A DNA stretch of 27,301 bases from assembly GCA_964468805.1 (NCBI GenBank), contig CAYXWM010000042.1, positions 1-27,301 of the forward strand, given 5' to 3'. The notes beneath the pieces were generated by a model, which was given only the letters and a program-made list of their open reading frames with translations, did not search any database and was not told where the DNA came from. Position 1 is the stretch's first letter. Each line of letters opens with the position of its first letter. Made by a program: the position numbers and the translations under genes. The stretch comes from CAYXWM01 sp964468805. Lineage in GTDB: Bacteria > Bacillota > Clostridia > Lachnospirales > WRBF01. Positions 8,338 to 16,675 of the stretch are shown piece by piece.

Positions 8338-8777
8338 AACTTCTGAGTTTTAGGCTCTGGGGTGAATTGTTCGCCGTTAACATTACCTCCGTTAAGGAAA
8401 TTAACAGGCAAATCACCTGTACACCAACTCCCACGGCACATCCCTTTATTATCGGTCTTTACAATATGCGAGGGCAAACAGTTACTGTTTTTGACCTGCC
8501 CTCTATGCTGGGTTACGCCCCTTTAGATCAAAGCAAACCAATTACTTGCGTTATTCTCAAAACAAGAAAAGATATGCCTGATATTGTTGGCTTTGCGGTG
8601 GATACGACAGAAGATGTATTGTTAATAAATGAATCTCTTTGCTCAAATCCTCCTGCCAACGTAGACGAAGAAGTGAAGGAAAAATTATTGGGTGTTTATG
8701 AGCTTGAAAACGATTTGCTTTTGATTATTGATGAAGATAAGTTGTTTTTCAGTGACAGAAACCTTAAATCGGTTTAA
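8334..8777 (+). CDS. cheW: Chemotaxis adaptor CheW
   Basis: Scaffold that links chemoreceptors to CheA at the cytoplasmic face of the membrane. The 147-residue protein is a single CheW-like domain. Its N-terminal strand LLSFRLWGELFAVNITSVKEI is followed by the receptor/kinase-binding region around IIGLYNMRGQTVTVFDL, matching the family pattern of a G-(V/L)-x-N-(L/M)-R-G turn. The start overlaps the cheA stop by four bases (ATGA), so translation is probably coupled and the two proteins are made in proportion. About 90 bases separate it from the receptor gene. Confidence 0.92.
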   Translation: MKLLSFRLWGELFAVNITSVKEINRQITCTPTPTAHPFIIGLYNMRGQTVTVFDLPSMLGYAPLDQSKPITCVILKTRKDMPDIVGFAVDTTEDVLLINESLCSNPPANVDEEVKEKLLGVYELENDLLLIIDEDKLFFSDRNLKSV

Positions 8778-8866
8778 TTAGCGAACAAGCAAAACCCGGG
8801 CGTATTGCTGTTTATTATTAAACAATTAAATATATTCTTAAAAAACTCTGATAAAGGAGAGTTGAA

Positions 8867-10879
8867 ATGAAATTTATTAACAATTTAAGAATTTCCATGA
8901 GAATGATAACGGGTTTTCTTCTTATTGCCCTTATCGGTACTGCCATAGGTACATACGGTGCCCTATCTTTGCAGAATTTGAAAACCCAATCCGACAGAAT
9001 ATTTTTGCATACGGTAAAGCCGCTTGCGCAAATCGCTCAAATTTCTACTATGTTTCAAAAATCCAGGATTGAGTTAAGAAATATTATTTTGGAATCCTCT
9101 TCAGATACAAAACAGGAATCTTATAATAAGTTGCTGGAATATTTCAAACAGATAGATATTCTTATTCCACAGTTTGAAAGCAGTTTGGAAACCGAGGAAG
9201 CCATACAGAATTTTAAGGTATTCGTTGAAAATTACAGCCAATACAAGGCTCAGATAAAAGACAGATACACGGAATTGCAATCCGATGAAAAAAACAGAGT
9301 ATACAACGAATTAACAACTACCTTGGCAGAACCTTTGGGAATCAGTATGGAAAATATCGATAAACTGTTTCAATCCAAAGTATCTTTGGCGGAGAATGTT
9401 ATTAATGAAGTTTCGGATACTGCCTCCACCACCATGACTTATACCGTATTGTTGATAATACTCGGAATATTTGTTTCGGTTATTTTGGCTATTCTCATTT
9501 CCCAAAGCATTATAAGACCTATTCTCAAACTAAAGGATTTAATGCTGTTGGCTGAAAACGGGGATTTTACCTGTAGGGTCGAAAGCAATTACGGAGCAGA
9601 AATAGGCGAATTAAACAGAGCATTTAATAATCTGTTGGAAAGAAACTGCAAAACCATAGAAAGATTGTACCAAACCGCAACAGAACTGAAAATAACCGCC
9701 GAAAATATGCTTGGTGTTTCTAAGGAAATGGCAAGAAACGGCAGCGGCACCAGTGTAAAAACGGGTATAGTCAGTGCAGCGGTGGATGAAATTTCCGCAG
9801 GTATGAACCAAAGCTCCTACTCACTTTCATCTACCACTACCAACATCAATACCATAGCTTCAGCTATCGAAGAAATGAGCAGTACAATCCGCACCCTAGC
9901 TTCTGCCGCAGAAGAAACCTCCATGGGTGTTAAGCAGGCTACAAATTTGGTGGGCAATATAACCCGAAGCATAGCTACCGTTTCAGATTCCGCGGGAAAT
10001 GTTACCGATGTTGTTAAAAACGTTGTGGAATCGGTAAAGGAAATTAATGCTTCTTTAATGGACGTAAACAAAAAATCTCAAAACGCTTCCGTAATCATGG
10101 AAGAAGCCGGAAATAAAGCAGACAGAACCAATACCATAATCAACGACCTTAATATATCTTCTAAGCAAATCGGAAAGATAGTAGGCGTTATAAGCGAAAT
10201 AGCAAACCAAACCAATATGCTGGCTTTAAACGCAGCCATAGAAGCGGCAGGTGCCGGAGAAGCAGGTAACGGATTTGCTGTTGTTGCCAACGAAGTTAAG
10301 GAATTGGCAAAACAGACAGCCAATGCTACCGGAGAAATCGCCGAACAGATTGAAGAAATGCAAAGAAATATGAATCATGCCGTATCTGCCGTAAGTGATA
10401 TTACCGGGGTTATTACGGAAATGACCAATTTTACAGAAGATTTAACCGCATCAATAAATATTCAATACAGTCGTGCGGAAAAAATCAAAGACGATTCGGT
10501 AAAAGCCTCGGAAAGACTGGCGGAAATATCAAAAGAAATACGTGTTATTTCCGATAATTCCAAGGACGTAAATCAAAGCGCCACAGAATCCGCAAAAGGA
10601 GTAACGGAAATAGCGAAATCCACTGCGGAACTGTTGAAGGCCTCTGAGGAAGTAGCAATGAATACCGAGCGGGCTTCCACCAGTATTATCGAAATTAACA
10701 GAACCACTAAGGAAATAGCCATAGGCGTAATAGATATTTCTAAAAATATCCAGGAAATCAATTCCGATACGTCTGAAATAGCCAACATTGCCTCATCTGC
10801 AAATGCAGGTGCCGAAATAGTTACCGATGCTGCCAACACCATGGAAAGTCTGTTGCAGCAATTCAAGATAAAAGCCTAG
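8867..10879 (+). CDS. Methyl-accepting chemotaxis protein (transmembrane chemoreceptor)
   Basis: Senses an external signal and controls CheA. 670 residues: a first membrane segment (about 14-34), an extracellular helical region (35-185) that looks like a four-helix-bundle sensor, a second membrane segment (about 187-210), a HAMP domain beginning at SQSIIRPILKLKDL (to about 263), and a long coiled-coil signalling hairpin. The hairpin tip, near 447-480, reads NQTNMLALNAAIEAAGAGEAG followed by NGFAVVANEVKELA. This has the conserved tip layout, but a glycine sits where many receptors have arginine (EAARAGE). Glu/Gln-rich helices offer possible methylation sites for CheR and CheB. The ATG has AAAGGAG 7 bases upstream. 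The ligand cannot be inferred. Confidence 0.93.
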   Translation: MKFINNLRISMRMITGFLLIALIGTAIGTYGALSLQNLKTQSDRIFLHTVKPLAQIAQISTMFQKSRIELRNIILESSSDTKQESYNKLLEYFKQIDILIPQFESSLETEEAIQNFKVFVENYSQYKAQIKDRYTELQSDEKNRVYNELTTTLAEPLGISMENIDKLFQSKVSLAENVINEVSDTASTTMTYTVLLIILGIFVSVILAILISQSIIRPILKLKDLMLLAENGDFTCRVESNYGAEIGELNRAFNNLLERNCKTIERLYQTATELKITAENMLGVSKEMARNGSGTSVKTGIVSAAVDEISAGMNQSSYSLSSTTTNINTIASAIEEMSSTIRTLASAAEETSMGVKQATNLVGNITRSIATVSDSAGNVTDVVKNVVESVKEINASLMDVNKKSQNASVIMEEAGNKADRTNTIINDLNISSKQIGKIVGVISEIANQTNMLALNAAIEAAGAGEAGNGFAVVANEVKELAKQTANATGEIAEQIEEMQRNMNHAVSAVSDITGVITEMTNFTEDLTASINIQYSRAEKIKDDSVKASERLAEISKEIRVISDNSKDVNQSATESAKGVTEIAKSTAELLKASEEVAMNTERASTSIIEINRTTKEIAIGVIDISKNIQEINSDTSEIANIASSANAGAEIVTDAANTMESLLQQFKIKA

Positions 10880-10891
10880 AGTGTGAATATT

Positions 10892-11956
10892 ATGGACATA
10901 ACCAACGTATTGTTTATCTCAAGTTCTGTACTTTATAAAAAAATTGTCAAAATCGCCTTGGCTGAGCTTGTTCCTCAAGCCACGGTTTATACCGAAAGCA
11001 AAGAATCCACAGCTCTGACCTTACTAAAAGATACTCAATTTGACCTGATTATTGTTGATTCTGCGACCGATGACCTAAATATTTTTAGAATACTGGATGT
11101 ATTGGAGACTTCTTTTCCCGAACTCAAACCGGTTCTGCTTTGCGATGAAAAGGCAACAGAACCGGGAAGCTTTTCCAAACGCATCAAAAATTGCGACTTA
11201 ATAATTAAGCCCATAGATGAAGGCTACGCAGATAATTTTAAAACAGTTAAAAGATGTCTGCGTATGGCAATATTGAAATTAAAACGCAAACACGGAACCG
11301 ATTCTGTAACAGACAGAAAGATTCTTGCCTTTGATGAAGCTAATGAGCAACCAAAAAGCAATTATGAGCTACTGCTAATCGCCGCCTCCACCGGAGGTCC
11401 CACGGCTTTGGAAAAGGTTTTGTCAGGTTTAACCATGAAGCCCAACGTTCCCATATTGATTGTTCAACATATGCCTGCCGGCTTCACCAAAAATTTTGCT
11501 TCCAATCTAAACAACAAGCAGTTGTCGGTAACGGTTTCCGAAGCCGAAGAAGGAGATATACTGAGAAAAGGTCACGTTTATATTGCCCCCGGCGGTTGGC
11601 ATATGCGATTAAATTCTAAAAGGACTATAGTTCTTGACGACGGAGACTACGTAAACGGAGTAAAACCTTCTGCCGATGTATTGTTTGCATCGGTTGCCAA
11701 GTATTTTAAAGGGAAAAAAATTATGACCGTTATCTTGACCGGTATGGGCTCGGACGGTAAAGAAGGGGTTCGTCTGTTAAAAGAGGAATGTAATTGTTAC
11801 TGTATAGCACAAAACGAGGAAAGCTGCACGGTTTACGGTATGCCCAGAGCCGTGGTTGAAGCCAACCTCTGCGACAAAACTTTTCATCTGAACAATATAG
11901 CGTCCAAAATCATGCGTTCGATTTCTATAAGCTCCGAAAGCAAGGAGGTGGACTAA
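10892..11956 (+). CDS. cheB: Protein-glutamate methylesterase CheB with a degenerate receiver domain
   Basis: Removes methyl groups from receptor glutamates and deamidates glutamines, resetting the array. About 354 residues. The C-terminal esterase domain has the expected triad: S166 in IAASTGGP, H193 in IVQHMPAGF and D288 in TGMGSDGKEG. The N-terminal domain has a receiver-like outline, with D56 in LIIVDS and KP in LIIKPI. The paired acidic residues that normally bind magnesium (V-D-D-S) are replaced by serines (I-S-S-S, residues 9-12), so phosphorylation may be lost or altered. The start is uncertain: an in-frame GTG at 10883, 3 bases after the mcp stop, is an alternative, and neither has a strong SD, which suggests coupling to mcp translation. 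Confidence 0.9.
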   Translation: MDITNVLFISSSVLYKKIVKIALAELVPQATVYTESKESTALTLLKDTQFDLIIVDSATDDLNIFRILDVLETSFPELKPVLLCDEKATEPGSFSKRIKNCDLIIKPIDEGYADNFKTVKRCLRMAILKLKRKHGTDSVTDRKILAFDEANEQPKSNYELLLIAASTGGPTALEKVLSGLTMKPNVPILIVQHMPAGFTKNFASNLNNKQLSVTVSEAEEGDILRKGHVYIAPGGWHMRLNSKRTIVLDDGDYVNGVKPSADVLFASVAKYFKGKKIMTVILTGMGSDGKEGVRLLKEECNCYCIAQNEESCTVYGMPRAVVEANLCDKTFHLNNIASKIMRSISISSESKEVD

Positions 11957-11957
11957 C

Positions 11958-12821
11958 TTGGACTTATGTCTCTCGGAAATGGAGTTTCAGCTTTTTAGAA
12001 AATTTATAAACGAAAGATGCGGCATAGAAATTACCGAAGAAAAAGCATATCTTATAGAGAGCAGACTTACTAAAATTTTGGTTGATTCGAAACTTTCTTC
12101 TTTTGGTGATCTGTATAATCACATACGCTATTCCAACGACGAAACCCTTGTGGGCAAGTTAATTGATGCTATAACCACTAACGAAACGCTTTGGTTTAGG
12201 GACAAAACTCCTTGGACTGTATTAGAGGAAATATATTTGCCCAAATATATAGACATGCTTCGATCCGGTGAACGCAACATTATACGAATATGGAGCGCCG
12301 CAACTTCAACCGGTCAAGAAGCTTACTCCACGGCTATCTGCATACACAATTATCTCAAAACAAGATTTATTAAAGATATAAGCCTAAAACAATTCGAAAT
12401 TCTGGGTACGGATATTTCGGATTTGGTTATTCGAGTAGCTAAAAAAGGAAGATACGACAACATTTCCATAAAACGAGGTTTAGATAAAACTTTAAGAGAC
12501 AGATATTTTACAGATACGGGAAACGCCTGGGAAATATCCGATGAAATAAAAAATGCAGTTAGTTTTAAACAGTTCAATCTACAAAATACTTTTACCTTGC
12601 TGGGTAAATTTGATATAATATTTTGTCGTTATGTGTTGATTTATTTTTCCAACGAATTAAAGTCCGAAATAATAAACCGGATGTACAATAATTTAAGAGA
12701 TGACGGAGTTTTCTTTTTGGGAGCATACGAAATGTGCAGTCATTTGGTAAATTGTTTTAACTCAAATCAACTGGACAACGGTACTTACTATACTAAGATT
12801 GCAAAAAAGGAGGTCATGTAG
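11958..12821 (+). CDS. cheR: Chemotaxis protein methyltransferase CheR
   Basis: Methylates receptor glutamates with S-adenosylmethionine (SAM), the partner reaction of CheB. 287 residues: an all-helical N-terminal domain (about 1-80), then a Rossmann-like SAM domain with motif I in the form IWSAATSTGQEAYSTA (family form IWSAxCSTGEEPYS) and the conserved DIIFCRYVLIYF (family DVIFCRNVLIYF). The TTG start at 11958 follows the cheB stop by one base. AAGGAGGTG inside the end of cheB supports it at normal spacing, so expression is coupled. No TPR tail is present. The ATG at 11979 (MEFQLF) is a less likely alternative. Confidence 0.92.
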   Translation: MDLCLSEMEFQLFRKFINERCGIEITEEKAYLIESRLTKILVDSKLSSFGDLYNHIRYSNDETLVGKLIDAITTNETLWFRDKTPWTVLEEIYLPKYIDMLRSGERNIIRIWSAATSTGQEAYSTAICIHNYLKTRFIKDISLKQFEILGTDISDLVIRVAKKGRYDNISIKRGLDKTLRDRYFTDTGNAWEISDEIKNAVSFKQFNLQNTFTLLGKFDIIFCRYVLIYFSNELKSEIINRMYNNLRDDGVFFLGAYEMCSHLVNCFNSNQLDNGTYYTKIAKKEVM

Positions 12822-12825
12822 GCTG

Positions 12826-13197
12826 ATGAAAATACTTTCCATAGATGATTCCGGCATTATCCGCAAAATAATCAAATCATCTGTCGGTGTTCTGGGCTAT
12901 GATTTTATAGAAGCGGAAGATGGCGAAGAGGCCCTAAAACTGCTCAGTGACGAATACAACGAAATTGGCCTTATCTTACTGGACTGGAATATGCCGGGGC
13001 TGGATGGATATGAATTGCTGAAAATTTTGAAAAGCGACGACAGATACAAAGAAATCCCCGTTATGATGGTTACCACGGAAAGTGAAAAATCCAATATTAT
13101 ACGTGCCATAAAAGCCGGTGCCATAAATTATCTGACCAAACCGTTTTCCAATGAAGATTTACTTACAAAAATTATGGAATGTTTGGGGGTTGATTAA
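12826..13197 (+). CDS. cheY: CheY-like single-domain response regulator
   Basis: 123-residue stand-alone receiver, the diffusible output of the CheA kinase. Conserved residues are all visible: the acidic pair in LSIDDSG near the N-terminus, phospho-acceptor D53 in LILLDWNMPGLDG, the switch threonine in MMVTTESE and the lysine in YLTKPFS. I start it at the ATG at 12826 (MKILSIDD). The SD (AAGGAGG, 12807-12813) is about 12 bases away, somewhat long, and lies in the last codons of cheR. With CheX as next neighbour it is probably the phosphatase substrate. Whether it binds a flagellar switch or another target cannot be seen from sequence. Confidence 0.9.
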   Translation: MKILSIDDSGIIRKIIKSSVGVLGYDFIEAEDGEEALKLLSDEYNEIGLILLDWNMPGLDGYELLKILKSDDRYKEIPVMMVTTESEKSNIIRAIKAGAINYLTKPFSNEDLLTKIMECLGVD

Positions 13198-13198
13198 A

Positions 13199-13669
13199 AT
13201 GCCTGATTCCAATGAATTGTTGCAAAAACTTTCCGAAATTTTCGAGCAGGCGGTAGCAGAAGTGATTTCCACAGTTTCCGGGATTGTAGTCAACAAAGTT
13301 GAAGATTCTGCGGAGGATACATACAACTTTGCAGGTATTCTACCCTTATACGGTGATATAAACGGTTTATTTATCGTGAAATCGGACGAAAACAGTCTAA
13401 GAACCTTAACGGCTTATATGACGGGTGCTGAAGCGGAATGCATAGATGAAAGCGAAATGCGTGATTGTATAGGTGAGCTGGCAAACATGATTTGCGGTCT
13501 TTCAAAAGCAAGGGCTTACCCCTGTGGTGCAGCATTTACTCTATCCACCCCTTTCTCCGTTAAGAGTAATGAAAACATGGTCTTTTCCTATAAGAAAAAA
13601 ACAAAGATGGCAGTCTTACCTTTTTCATCCGAAGAAATAAAGCTTAATGCAAGGATAATATTGGTGTAA
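13199..13669 (+). CDS. cheX: CheX-type chemotaxis phosphatase
   Basis: 156 residues of the CheC/CheX/FliY phosphatase superfamily, which removes phosphate from CheY-P. The single active-site helix is visible as CIGELANMICG, with the catalytic E-x-x-N pair at E93 and N96. One such motif, rather than the two in CheC, points to CheX. The ATG at 13199 follows the cheY stop by one base, with a GGGGG stretch as SD. It is flanked by a CheY and a receiver/HD-GYP protein, either of which may be its substrate. There is no cheC or cheD in this operon. Confidence 0.85.
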   Translation: MPDSNELLQKLSEIFEQAVAEVISTVSGIVVNKVEDSAEDTYNFAGILPLYGDINGLFIVKSDENSLRTLTAYMTGAEAECIDESEMRDCIGELANMICGLSKARAYPCGAAFTLSTPFSVKSNENMVFSYKKKTKMAVLPFSSEEIKLNARIILV

Positions 13670-13680
13670 AGGGGCTACCT

Positions 13681-14766
13681 ATGGTTAACGATATTTTAGA
13701 ATCAAAATTTACCGTTATGCTGGTAGACGACAGCCCGGTAATACACAAAATCGTCAAAAAAGTTTTGCAAGATACTTATAATGTGGTTTCCTTTACTTCA
13801 GGTGCCGAAGCAGTTGCAAAATTAGATGAAGTAAACCCCGATTTAATTCTGCTGGATGTTGAAATGCCGGAATTGGACGGTTTTGATACAATTAAACTGA
13901 TGAAGCAAAACAAAAATACCCAAGATACCCCCATAATATTTTTAACCGCTAAAAACGATGTAAATTTTGAATTTGAGGCTTTGGAACTTGGGGCTGTGGA
14001 TTATATTAACAAACCCTTTGCCAACCCGTTGTTGCTTAAAAGAGTTGAAATCCACCTAACTCATGCCATTCAAAAACGAACTTTGGCTCATTATAACGAA
14101 GACCTTCAAGAAATGGTTGCTGAAAAAACCAAAATTATAAAAGAGCTTCAATACGCCATAATTTTTACCCTAGCCGACTTGGTGGAAATGCGTGATAATT
14201 CCACCGGGGGTCACGTCTTAAGAACAATGACTTATTTTAAACTTATTTTACAATACTTAGAAGAAAACGATATTTATCAAGACGTGCTAAGAGACATGGA
14301 TAAACGAATGTTGTTGGAAGCTTCTCAATTACATGACGTGGGTAAAGTAGCAATTTCCGACGCCATACTCCTAAAGCCCGGAAGGCTTACCCCGGAAGAA
14401 TTTGAAATCATGAAGACACATACAACCATAGGCTACAACGCTATAGTTAAAGCTATGGAACTTACTCATGACAAGGAGTTTTTAAAGCTTGCCGCTATAG
14501 TTGCCTTGTCTCACCATGAAAAATGGGACGGTTCCGGTTATCCCAATGGACTTTCCGGGGATGATATACACATAGCCGGTCGGATTATGGCTATAGTAGA
14601 CGTATATGATGCTTTGGTTTCGGAACGCCATTACAAAAAGAAAATGAGCCACGAAGAAGCCATGAACATCCTCCTCGAAGGCCGCGGTAAACATTTTGAC
14701 CCGATTTTGATAGACGTGGTTGTGGCTATTAACGATAAATTCGAAGAAGCCAGCCATCAGACGTGA
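13681..14766 (+). CDS. Response regulator with HD-GYP cyclic-di-GMP phosphodiesterase domain
   Basis: 361 residues. An N-terminal receiver (1-125) has the acidic pair in VMLVDDSP, phospho-acceptor D59 in LILLDVEMPELDG and lysine in YINKPFA. A short coiled coil (about 130-160) joins it to an HD-GYP domain (165-350) with H218-D219 (LHDVGK) and the signature HHEKWDGSGYP (GYP at 286-288). HD-GYP enzymes hydrolyse cyclic-di-GMP, usually with a two- or three-iron centre. As the last gene of the operon, 11 bases after cheX and before a terminator, it is the likely non-motility or additional output of CheA. Activation by phosphorylation is inferred. The ATG has AAGGGG 7 bases upstream. Confidence 0.92.
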   Translation: MVNDILESKFTVMLVDDSPVIHKIVKKVLQDTYNVVSFTSGAEAVAKLDEVNPDLILLDVEMPELDGFDTIKLMKQNKNTQDTPIIFLTAKNDVNFEFEALELGAVDYINKPFANPLLLKRVEIHLTHAIQKRTLAHYNEDLQEMVAEKTKIIKELQYAIIFTLADLVEMRDNSTGGHVLRTMTYFKLILQYLEENDIYQDVLRDMDKRMLLEASQLHDVGKVAISDAILLKPGRLTPEEFEIMKTHTTIGYNAIVKAMELTHDKEFLKLAAIVALSHHEKWDGSGYPNGLSGDDIHIAGRIMAIVDVYDALVSERHYKKKMSHEEAMNILLEGRGKHFDPILIDVVVAINDKFEEASHQT

Positions 14767-14790
14767 TTTTATTTTATAAAGTTCCGGTTA

Positions 14791-14839
14791 ATTTAGGTCG
14801 ATATACGTTTATATTACTTATTATAACGTATGCCTAAAT
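14791..14839. repeat. Stem-loop downstream of the che operon
   Basis: ATTTAGG (14791-14797) and ATACGTT (14803-14809) pair with AACGTAT (14825-14831) and CCTAAAT (14833-14839), leaving a 5/1 internal asymmetry. No T-run follows, so it is not an intrinsic terminator by itself. It lies between the last stop codon and the real terminator. Confidence 0.35.
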
Positions 14840-14863
14840 AATTATATAAAACATACTTACAGA

Positions 14864-14914
14864 AGCTTATTCCTATCGTACTCAAGCATAATGGTGGGAA
14901 TAAGCTCTTTTTTT
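14864..14914 (+). terminator. Terminator of the che operon
   Basis: AGCTTATTCC (14864-14873) pairs perfectly with GGAATAAGCT (14897-14906), followed by C and seven T residues. The loop is long (23 bases), but stem and U-tract are clear. It separates the operon from the CheW-CZB gene. Confidence 0.8.
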
Positions 14915-15049
14915 CTTACAATCAATATCAAGTATTGTGCCGGATACTGCAATGGTGGCGTCTTTGAGCAACAGCGAATATTATTAAAGGTTCGATGAAA
15001 CTTATTTTCACAGAACTTACATTATTTAATAAAAAATTGGGGTGATTGC

Positions 15050-15799
15050 ATGGAAAAAAACTATATGACGTTCAAAATCGGTAACAATTCATACTGTATG
15101 GACAAAGATTATATGGTAAAGGTTTCGGAGATGTGCCAAATTCAAAAGGAAATCACCGGTCCAAATTATATACCGGGTAAAATACAGTACAACAATATTG
15201 AATATACCGTTGTGGACCTTTGCTTACTTTGTGGAGCAAAGGTTGATAAGTCCAATATTTTTTTGGAAATGCAAGAAAAACACCTTCAATGGGTTAAGAC
15301 TTTGGAGAATTGCGTTAAAGAAGGTATTCCTTTTTCTTTACCCAAAGACCCTCATAAATGCAGCTTCGGTATTTGGCTGGATAATTTTGAAACTTCAAAT
15401 TTCAGCATAAATTATGTCTTAAAGAAAATAGACGAACCTCATAAAAATCTCCATGAGCAGGCAAATATTATCGAGGAATGCAAAGCAAATAAGGATAAAC
15501 AGGGTATGGAAGCCGCTTTGGAAAAAGCCATGTTTTTATGCCATAAGGTAATTATTCCTTTGTTGGATGAACTTATCGTTGCTTATGATAATAACGGATA
15601 CAGATTGTTGCTCCTTATTAAAATAAACAATAAGAACTTCGCGTTTTCAGTGGATGAACCCGGTACTGTTTTAAAAACAGGTCAATACACGGTAAAAGAT
15701 TCCAACGAAAAGTCTCCTTACCTTAAAAACCTAATTGTCACCGATAATGGAGCCGAATACAGAAATGTTAACCTGCAGGAGCTTTCCAAGCTTATATAG
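15050..15799 (+). CDS. CheW-like adaptor with an internal CZB (zinc-binding) domain
   Basis: 249 residues. Residues 1-68 resemble the first half of a CheW domain (YMTFKIGNNSYCM ... YIPGKIQYNNIEYTVVDLCLL). Residues 70-185 form a CZB domain: H78 in KHLQW, C104 in HKCSFGIWL, and H131 and H135 in EPHKNLH are the four expected zinc ligands. Residues 187-249 resemble the second CheW half (LLLLIKINNKNFAFSVDE ... VNLQELSKLI). The CZB domain therefore seems inserted in a CheW fold. CZB domains in chemoreceptors and diguanylate cyclases sense zinc or hypochlorous acid through the Cys ligand; a similar role here is inferred. The ATG has GGGGTGA 5 bases upstream. It follows the che terminator, so it probably has its own promoter, which I could not assign. 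Confidence 0.8.
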   Translation: MEKNYMTFKIGNNSYCMDKDYMVKVSEMCQIQKEITGPNYIPGKIQYNNIEYTVVDLCLLCGAKVDKSNIFLEMQEKHLQWVKTLENCVKEGIPFSLPKDPHKCSFGIWLDNFETSNFSINYVLKKIDEPHKNLHEQANIIEECKANKDKQGMEAALEKAMFLCHKVIIPLLDELIVAYDNNGYRLLLLIKINNKNFAFSVDEPGTVLKTGQYTVKDSNEKSPYLKNLIVTDNGAEYRNVNLQELSKLI

Positions 15800-15873
15800 T
15801 TGTATTTATGTAAATCTAACCTGTATATTTATTGTTTATGCCGTAAAACTAACATTAAGAAAGGAGTTATTAT

Positions 15874-16026
15874 ATGAGCAAAAACAATTCAAACATGAAA
15901 AATACAAAGCAAAATCAAAAACAAGACGGAAAGTTTCATTCCAAGCACATTAAACACGATCCGAGAGCAGAGAGTGCAAGGGCGGTATTCGGATTAAATA
16001 TACCCAACCAAGAAGATGAGCACTGA
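15874..16026 (+). CDS. Small basic protein of 50 residues, function unknown
   Basis: A short gene with a strong SD (AAAGGAG, 7 bases before the ATG). The product is rich in Lys, Asn, Gln and His in its first 30 residues and ends with HDPRAESARAVFGLN plus an acidic tail. It has no membrane segment or cysteine. It resembles, from memory only, short clostridial proteins annotated as CPC_1213 family; this needs a profile search. Its last 11 bases overlap the start of the HD-domain gene in another frame, so the two are probably translationally coupled. The SD and conserved-looking C-terminal block make it a likely real gene. Confidence 0.65.
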   Translation: MSKNNSNMKNTKQNQKQDGKFHSKHIKHDPRAESARAVFGLNIPNQEDEH

Positions 16027-16633
16027 TATTAAATCTTTATTTTCTGAAATTAACCAACATTTATTATATAACCCAAAACCGTCCGATTACTTGAATCAAT
16101 TATATTTTAATCCTTTATTTAAAGAATATCCCTACAATATGCTTTATAACCTTAAAAACACCAACCAGTCACCCAAACACCATCCGGAAGGTAATGTTTG
16201 GAATCATACTCTTTTGGTTGTGGATGAGGCGGCGAAGGTCAAATCTAAAAGCAAAAATCCAAGGTTCTTTGTTTGGGCGGCTCTTTTGCATGATATAGGC
16301 AAACCTGCCACTACAAAAAATCATAAGGGTAAAATCACCGCTTATGACCATGATAAGGTGGGTGCTAAGTTAACAGAAGAATTTCTTTTCCAACTTACAG
16401 AAGAAATTGACTTTATCCAAGGTGTTACACAGCTTGTCAGATGGCATATGCAAATTTTGTTTGTGGTTAAAGACCTACCCTTTGGCGATATTGTTACCAT
16501 GAAACAGTCCTCCGATATTAACGAAGTCGCCTTGTTGGGGCTTTGTGATCGTTTGGGAAGAACAAATGTAAACAAGACCGCCGAAGAAAATAATATTCGC
16601 CTGTTTCTTCAAAAATGCAGTAAAGTAAGTTAA
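16016..16633 (+). CDS. HD-domain phosphohydrolase
   Basis: 205 residues with one HD domain of the type found in bacterial CCA-adding enzymes and related HDIG proteins. Visible metal-site residues are the first His in GNVWNHTLLVV, the HD pair in LLHDIGKP and a later His in AYDHDKVGA. No nucleotidyltransferase head is present, so it is a stand-alone hydrolase of unknown nucleotide or phosphate substrate. The ATG at 16016 overlaps the end of the 50-residue gene and lacks its own strong SD, which fits coupled translation. A clear terminator follows the stop, closing a two-gene unit. Confidence 0.85.
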   Translation: MSTDIKSLFSEINQHLLYNPKPSDYLNQLYFNPLFKEYPYNMLYNLKNTNQSPKHHPEGNVWNHTLLVVDEAAKVKSKSKNPRFFVWAALLHDIGKPATTKNHKGKITAYDHDKVGAKLTEEFLFQLTEEIDFIQGVTQLVRWHMQILFVVKDLPFGDIVTMKQSSDINEVALLGLCDRLGRTNVNKTAEENNIRLFLQKCSKVS

Positions 16634-16646
16634 TAATTTATATTAA

Positions 16647-16675
16647 AACTTCTCGATGTACTGAGAAGTTTTTTT
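16647..16675 (+). terminator. Intrinsic terminator after the HD-domain gene
   Basis: AACTTCTC (16647-16654) pairs with GAGAAGTT (16663-16670) around an 8-base loop and runs into seven T residues. It begins 14 bases after the stop codon. Confidence 0.88.

Noticed and set aside
8778..8866. Internal sigma-D promoter before the chemoreceptor gene
   Set aside because: TAAA and a TCTGATAA-like box exist but spacing is off and the start site would fall in the SD.
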